A stretch of 7,631 nucleotides of DNA from Desulfuromusa sp. (GTDB taxonomy: Bacteria; Desulfobacterota; Desulfuromonadia; Desulfuromonadales; Geopsychrobacteraceae). The notes beneath the pieces are model-generated. The model searched no databases and was not told where the DNA came from. It saw only the letters and a program-made list of their open reading frames with translations. This document shows, in pieces, positions 6,263 to 7,631 of this stretch (its first letter is position 1; each line of letters opens with the position of its first letter). Where the stretch lies: contig JAGLDI010000031.1 of NCBI GenBank assembly GCA_023145655.1, forward strand, positions 1 to 7,631, given 5' to 3'. The position numbers were made by a program, and so were the translations under genes.

Positions 6263-6299
6263 TCAGGCAAACTAAAAACAATAAATGATCTAAAGACGT

Positions 6300-7067
6300 T
6301 TAGTGTTCAGTAACGATAATATTGACATTTGCTTCCGTCAGAGCGGCACTCATTTTTTCTGATGGGGGGGTGTTGCAGACGAGGTTTGTTACTTTGGCCA
6401 GACCACAGACTTCAAATGATGCGATTTGTTCAAACTTTGAACTATCAACAAGGATGGTGAGGGCTTCGGCTTGTTCAACCATAGCTCGTGCAAGCTGAGC
6501 CTCTTCAATACTGTAATCCATCAGCCCAGTGCGTGCATCGAGTGCTCCAATAGTTAGAATCGCATGGTGTGCTCGGAAAGATTGAACCTGTGCAATAGCC
6601 ATGCTACCGATAGTTTGCCGGTTGTCACCATGAAATTCTCCTCCCAGTAAGAAAGTTTTTGCTGGCATGGGTTCTGCGCTCATAACGCGAGCAATTTTTG
6701 TTGAATTGGTGACTACAGTCAAATTGGGAATCTCAATCAGTTGTTCGGCAAAATAGAGAGTAGTAGAGCCAGTATCAATCAGAATCGTTTCCCCTGGAGA
6801 AATAAGCTTTTTCGCAGCAATAGCAATTCGCATCTTTGCTGCTGCGTTTTTGCCCATTCGGTCGCGAAAATGACCTTCACCTGCAACCATAGGGACAGAT
6901 GCCCCTCCATGAAATTTTTGAACTTTTCCCACTCGAGCAAGTTCAGACAGATCGCGGCGTATAGTTTCCTTCGAGATATTGAGAGTCTTGGCTAGTTCGT
7001 TCACCGTGAGGTGGTCATGTTGCCGAATGAGATTGGCGATTTTTGTTTGTCGAACAACTGGGGTCAT
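6300..7067 (-). CDS. DeoR/GlpR-family transcriptional regulator
   Basis: This 255-residue cytosolic repressor-type regulator has the size of the family (E. coli GlpR is about 252). The N-terminal winged helix-turn-helix covers about 5-55, with the DeoR signature LTVNELAKTLNISKETIRRD at 20-39 and the FHGGA turn at 52-56. The C-terminal sugar-phosphate-binding half shows DTGSTT (98-103), TNS (120-122), LGGE (141-144), TIGALDA (172-178) and VDSSKF (207-212), as in ISOCOT-fold effector domains. Family members bind phosphorylated sugars or glycerol-3-phosphate and release DNA. It is the first gene of the operon containing the two flavoproteins and diverges from an ABC binding-protein gene, so it probably controls both and itself from 7068-7378. 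GGA about nine bases before the ATG is a weak ribosome-binding site. The effector is not readable from sequence. Confidence 0.92.
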   Translation of the reverse strand: MTPVVRQTKIANLIRQHDHLTVNELAKTLNISKETIRRDLSELARVGKVQKFHGGASVPMVAGEGHFRDRMGKNAAAKMRIAIAAKKLISPGETILIDTGSTTLYFAEQLIEIPNLTVVTNSTKIARVMSAEPMPAKTFLLGGEFHGDNRQTIGSMAIAQVQSFRAHHAILTIGALDARTGLMDYSIEEAQLARAMVEQAEALTILVDSSKFEQIASFEVCGLAKVTNLVCNTPPSEKMSAALTEANVNIIVTEH

Positions 7068-7096
7068 GAAGTTTTCCGTTGTGAATTTAAGAAAAT

Positions 7097-7125
7097 TAAT
7101 TTGAATGGTGGGACCCTTCAGTCAA
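7097..7125 (-). promoter_or_regulatory. Candidate promoter of the regulator/flavoprotein operon
   Basis: On the minus strand TTGACT (7125-7120) matches the -35 consensus at five of six positions. The downstream -10 region is A/T-rich (CAAATTAATTTT from 7103) without a strong hexamer; TCAAAT at 7104-7099 has four matches but only 15-bp spacing. The word TGAAGGG (7120-7114) overlaps the -35 end and is repeated 20 bp upstream, which could allow autoregulation. Confidence 0.25.
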
Positions 7126-7220
7126 GAAGAAATCCCTTCATAAAACCCTTAGAGCTAGTAATGTAGTGCTTTGAGGTGCGGTTGTCAAGAATCACAGGAG
7201 TTATGAAGTTGTATGGGCTT

Positions 7221-7252
7221 TGATCGTTCGGTCAGTTTTCTTGCTTGTTCGG
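7221..7252. repeat. Possible DeoR-type operator: GTTCGG direct repeat with embedded palindrome
   Basis: GTTCGG occurs at 7226-7231 and again at 7247-7252, a 21-bp step. The first copy is inside the palindrome TGATCG-TT-CGGTCA, arms 6 bp with one mismatch at the fourth position. GlpR-type operators are rich in TTCG words, so this is the best eye-read candidate site for the neighbouring regulator; the assignment is inference. Confidence 0.35.
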
Positions 7253-7289
7253 GTGTTGTCTGTATGTTAATCTAACACTGTTTTATATT
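7241..7289 (+). promoter_or_regulatory. Candidate promoter region of the ABC binding-protein gene
   Basis: Two weak options exist. TTGCTT (7241-7246) with TATGTT (7263-7268) has 16-bp spacing. TATATT (7284-7289) is a good -10 word (5 of 6) without a matching -35, as at some activator-dependent promoters. Either gives a leader of roughly 80-110 bases. The inverted repeat TGTTA-ATC-TAACA overlaps the first option's -10. Confidence 0.3.
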
Positions 7290-7378
7290 TGTCAAATTGT
7301 GCAGTGAAGATGGGTTTGACAGTAGGTAAAGAACTTGAGACACACGTTTTAATAACCTGAATAAAAGGAGATTGAATC

Positions 7379-7631
7379 ATGAAGAGATTGGTATTGATCG
7401 GGGCAATCGCATTATCGCTTATTGCTAGTGGGGCAATGGCGCAAGAGACTTTGCGGGTTCTTACCTGGAAAGGGTACGCACCAGCCAAACTGATTAAGGC
7501 ATTTGAAGCCGAAACCGGTATCGATGTAAAACTTACTTACTCAAACAACGAAGAGATGATCGCTAAGCTACGGGCAACCCGGGGTGCTGGCTTTGATCTG
7601 GCACAGCCGAGTCAGGATCGGATCTCTTTTG
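7379..7631 (+). CDS. PotD/PotF-like ABC transporter substrate-binding protein, N-terminal fragment
   Basis: Only the first 84 codons are present; the frame is open and runs off the window edge. AAGGAG at 7365-7370 precedes the ATG by eight bases. Residues 1-21 form a classic Sec signal peptide: MKR, a hydrophobic core, then SGAMA with likely cleavage before Gln22. The mature part begins LRVLTWKGYAP (25-35), followed by FEAETGIDVKLTY and FDLAQPSQD (73-81), matching the first lobe of polyamine-type periplasmic binding proteins. There is no lipobox, so the product is expected to be free in the periplasm. Permease and ATPase genes would normally follow but are outside the window. The gene diverges from the DeoR-type regulator, suggesting shared control with the flavoprotein genes. 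The ligand is unknown: polyamine, an opine-like amine, an aminophosphonate or a polyol phosphate would all fit the family. Confidence 0.88.
   Translation, partial: MKRLVLIGAIALSLIASGAMAQETLRVLTWKGYAPAKLIKAFEAETGIDVKLTYSNNEEMIAKLRATRGAGFDLAQPSQDRISF

Larger units (their letters stand above)
7068..7378. other. Divergent intergenic regulatory region
   Basis: These 311 bases lie between the DeoR-type regulator (-) and the ABC binding-protein gene (+) and contain no credible gene. They hold candidate promoters for both directions and several short repeats: CCCTTCA at 7114-7120 and 7134-7140; an imperfect palindrome TGATCGTTCGGTCA at 7221-7234; GTTCGG at 7226-7231 and 7247-7252; and a perfect inverted repeat TGTTA-ATC-TAACA at 7265-7277. 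The density of such words near promoter-like boxes fits a controlled divergent promoter, but which of them is the regulator's operator cannot be told by eye. Confidence 0.7.

Noticed and set aside
7316..7321. Perfect TTGACA -35 box before the binding-protein gene
   Set aside because: At 16-18 bp spacing the sequence is GACACA-like with no -10 resemblance, so it does not make a promoter.
7267..7488. Minus-strand 73-codon open frame overlapping the binding-protein gene
   Set aside because: It lies antisense to a clear signal peptide and binding-protein start, with no ribosome-binding site or recognisable motif.

Overview
This window carries ordinary chromosomal housekeeping and catabolic genes from a Gram-negative bacterium. 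RNase G, a PhoU-like/Pit phosphate pair and dispersed CTTGGTG/CTCTGCG-type intergenic repeats together resemble Desulfuromonadales-like (former Deltaproteobacteria) genomes of moderate GC. That placement is a recollection-based inference; no marker gene here proves it. I see no rRNA, tRNA, CRISPR array, phage or transposase.

Layout. 1-200: leader of rng, mostly a composite repeat followed by an A/T-rich stretch. 201-1706 (+): rng, RNase G. 1707-1905: the gap between convergent genes, almost filled by two further copies of the same repeat arranged head to head, able to fold into a long imperfect hairpin. 1906-3605 (-): a two-gene phosphate operon, a PhoU-like DUF47 protein followed by a PiT-family phosphate permease, joined by a TAATG stop/start overlap. 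3606-3756: leader of that operon, with a possible extended -10 promoter. 3757-7067 (-): a three-gene operon whose transcription order is a DeoR/GlpR-type repressor, a GlpA-like FAD oxidoreductase with a C-terminal BFD-like [2Fe-2S] domain, and a short FAD/NAD(P)-type oxidoreductase (8-nt ATGACTGA overlap between the last two). 7068-7378: a divergent regulatory region rich in small direct and inverted repeats. 7379-7631 (+): the 5' end of a secreted PotD/PotF-like ABC transporter binding protein, cut by the window edge.

How the genes work together. The PhoU-like/PiT pair is a low-affinity phosphate uptake unit. The right-hand cluster looks like an import-and-oxidise module: the binding protein and its presumed downstream permease/ATPase genes bring in a small solute, the two flavoproteins oxidise it and pass electrons on, and the DeoR regulator probably controls both directions from the shared intergenic region. 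The substrate cannot be read from sequence: the oxidase and regulator resemble glycerol-3-phosphate systems, while the binding protein resembles polyamine-type ones. That mismatch, and the absence of the usual third subunit (GlpC or DUF1667), are the most interesting biological points. The other is the repeat family bracketing rng.

I found no convincing wholly new system. Promoter and operator calls are eye-read and weak.
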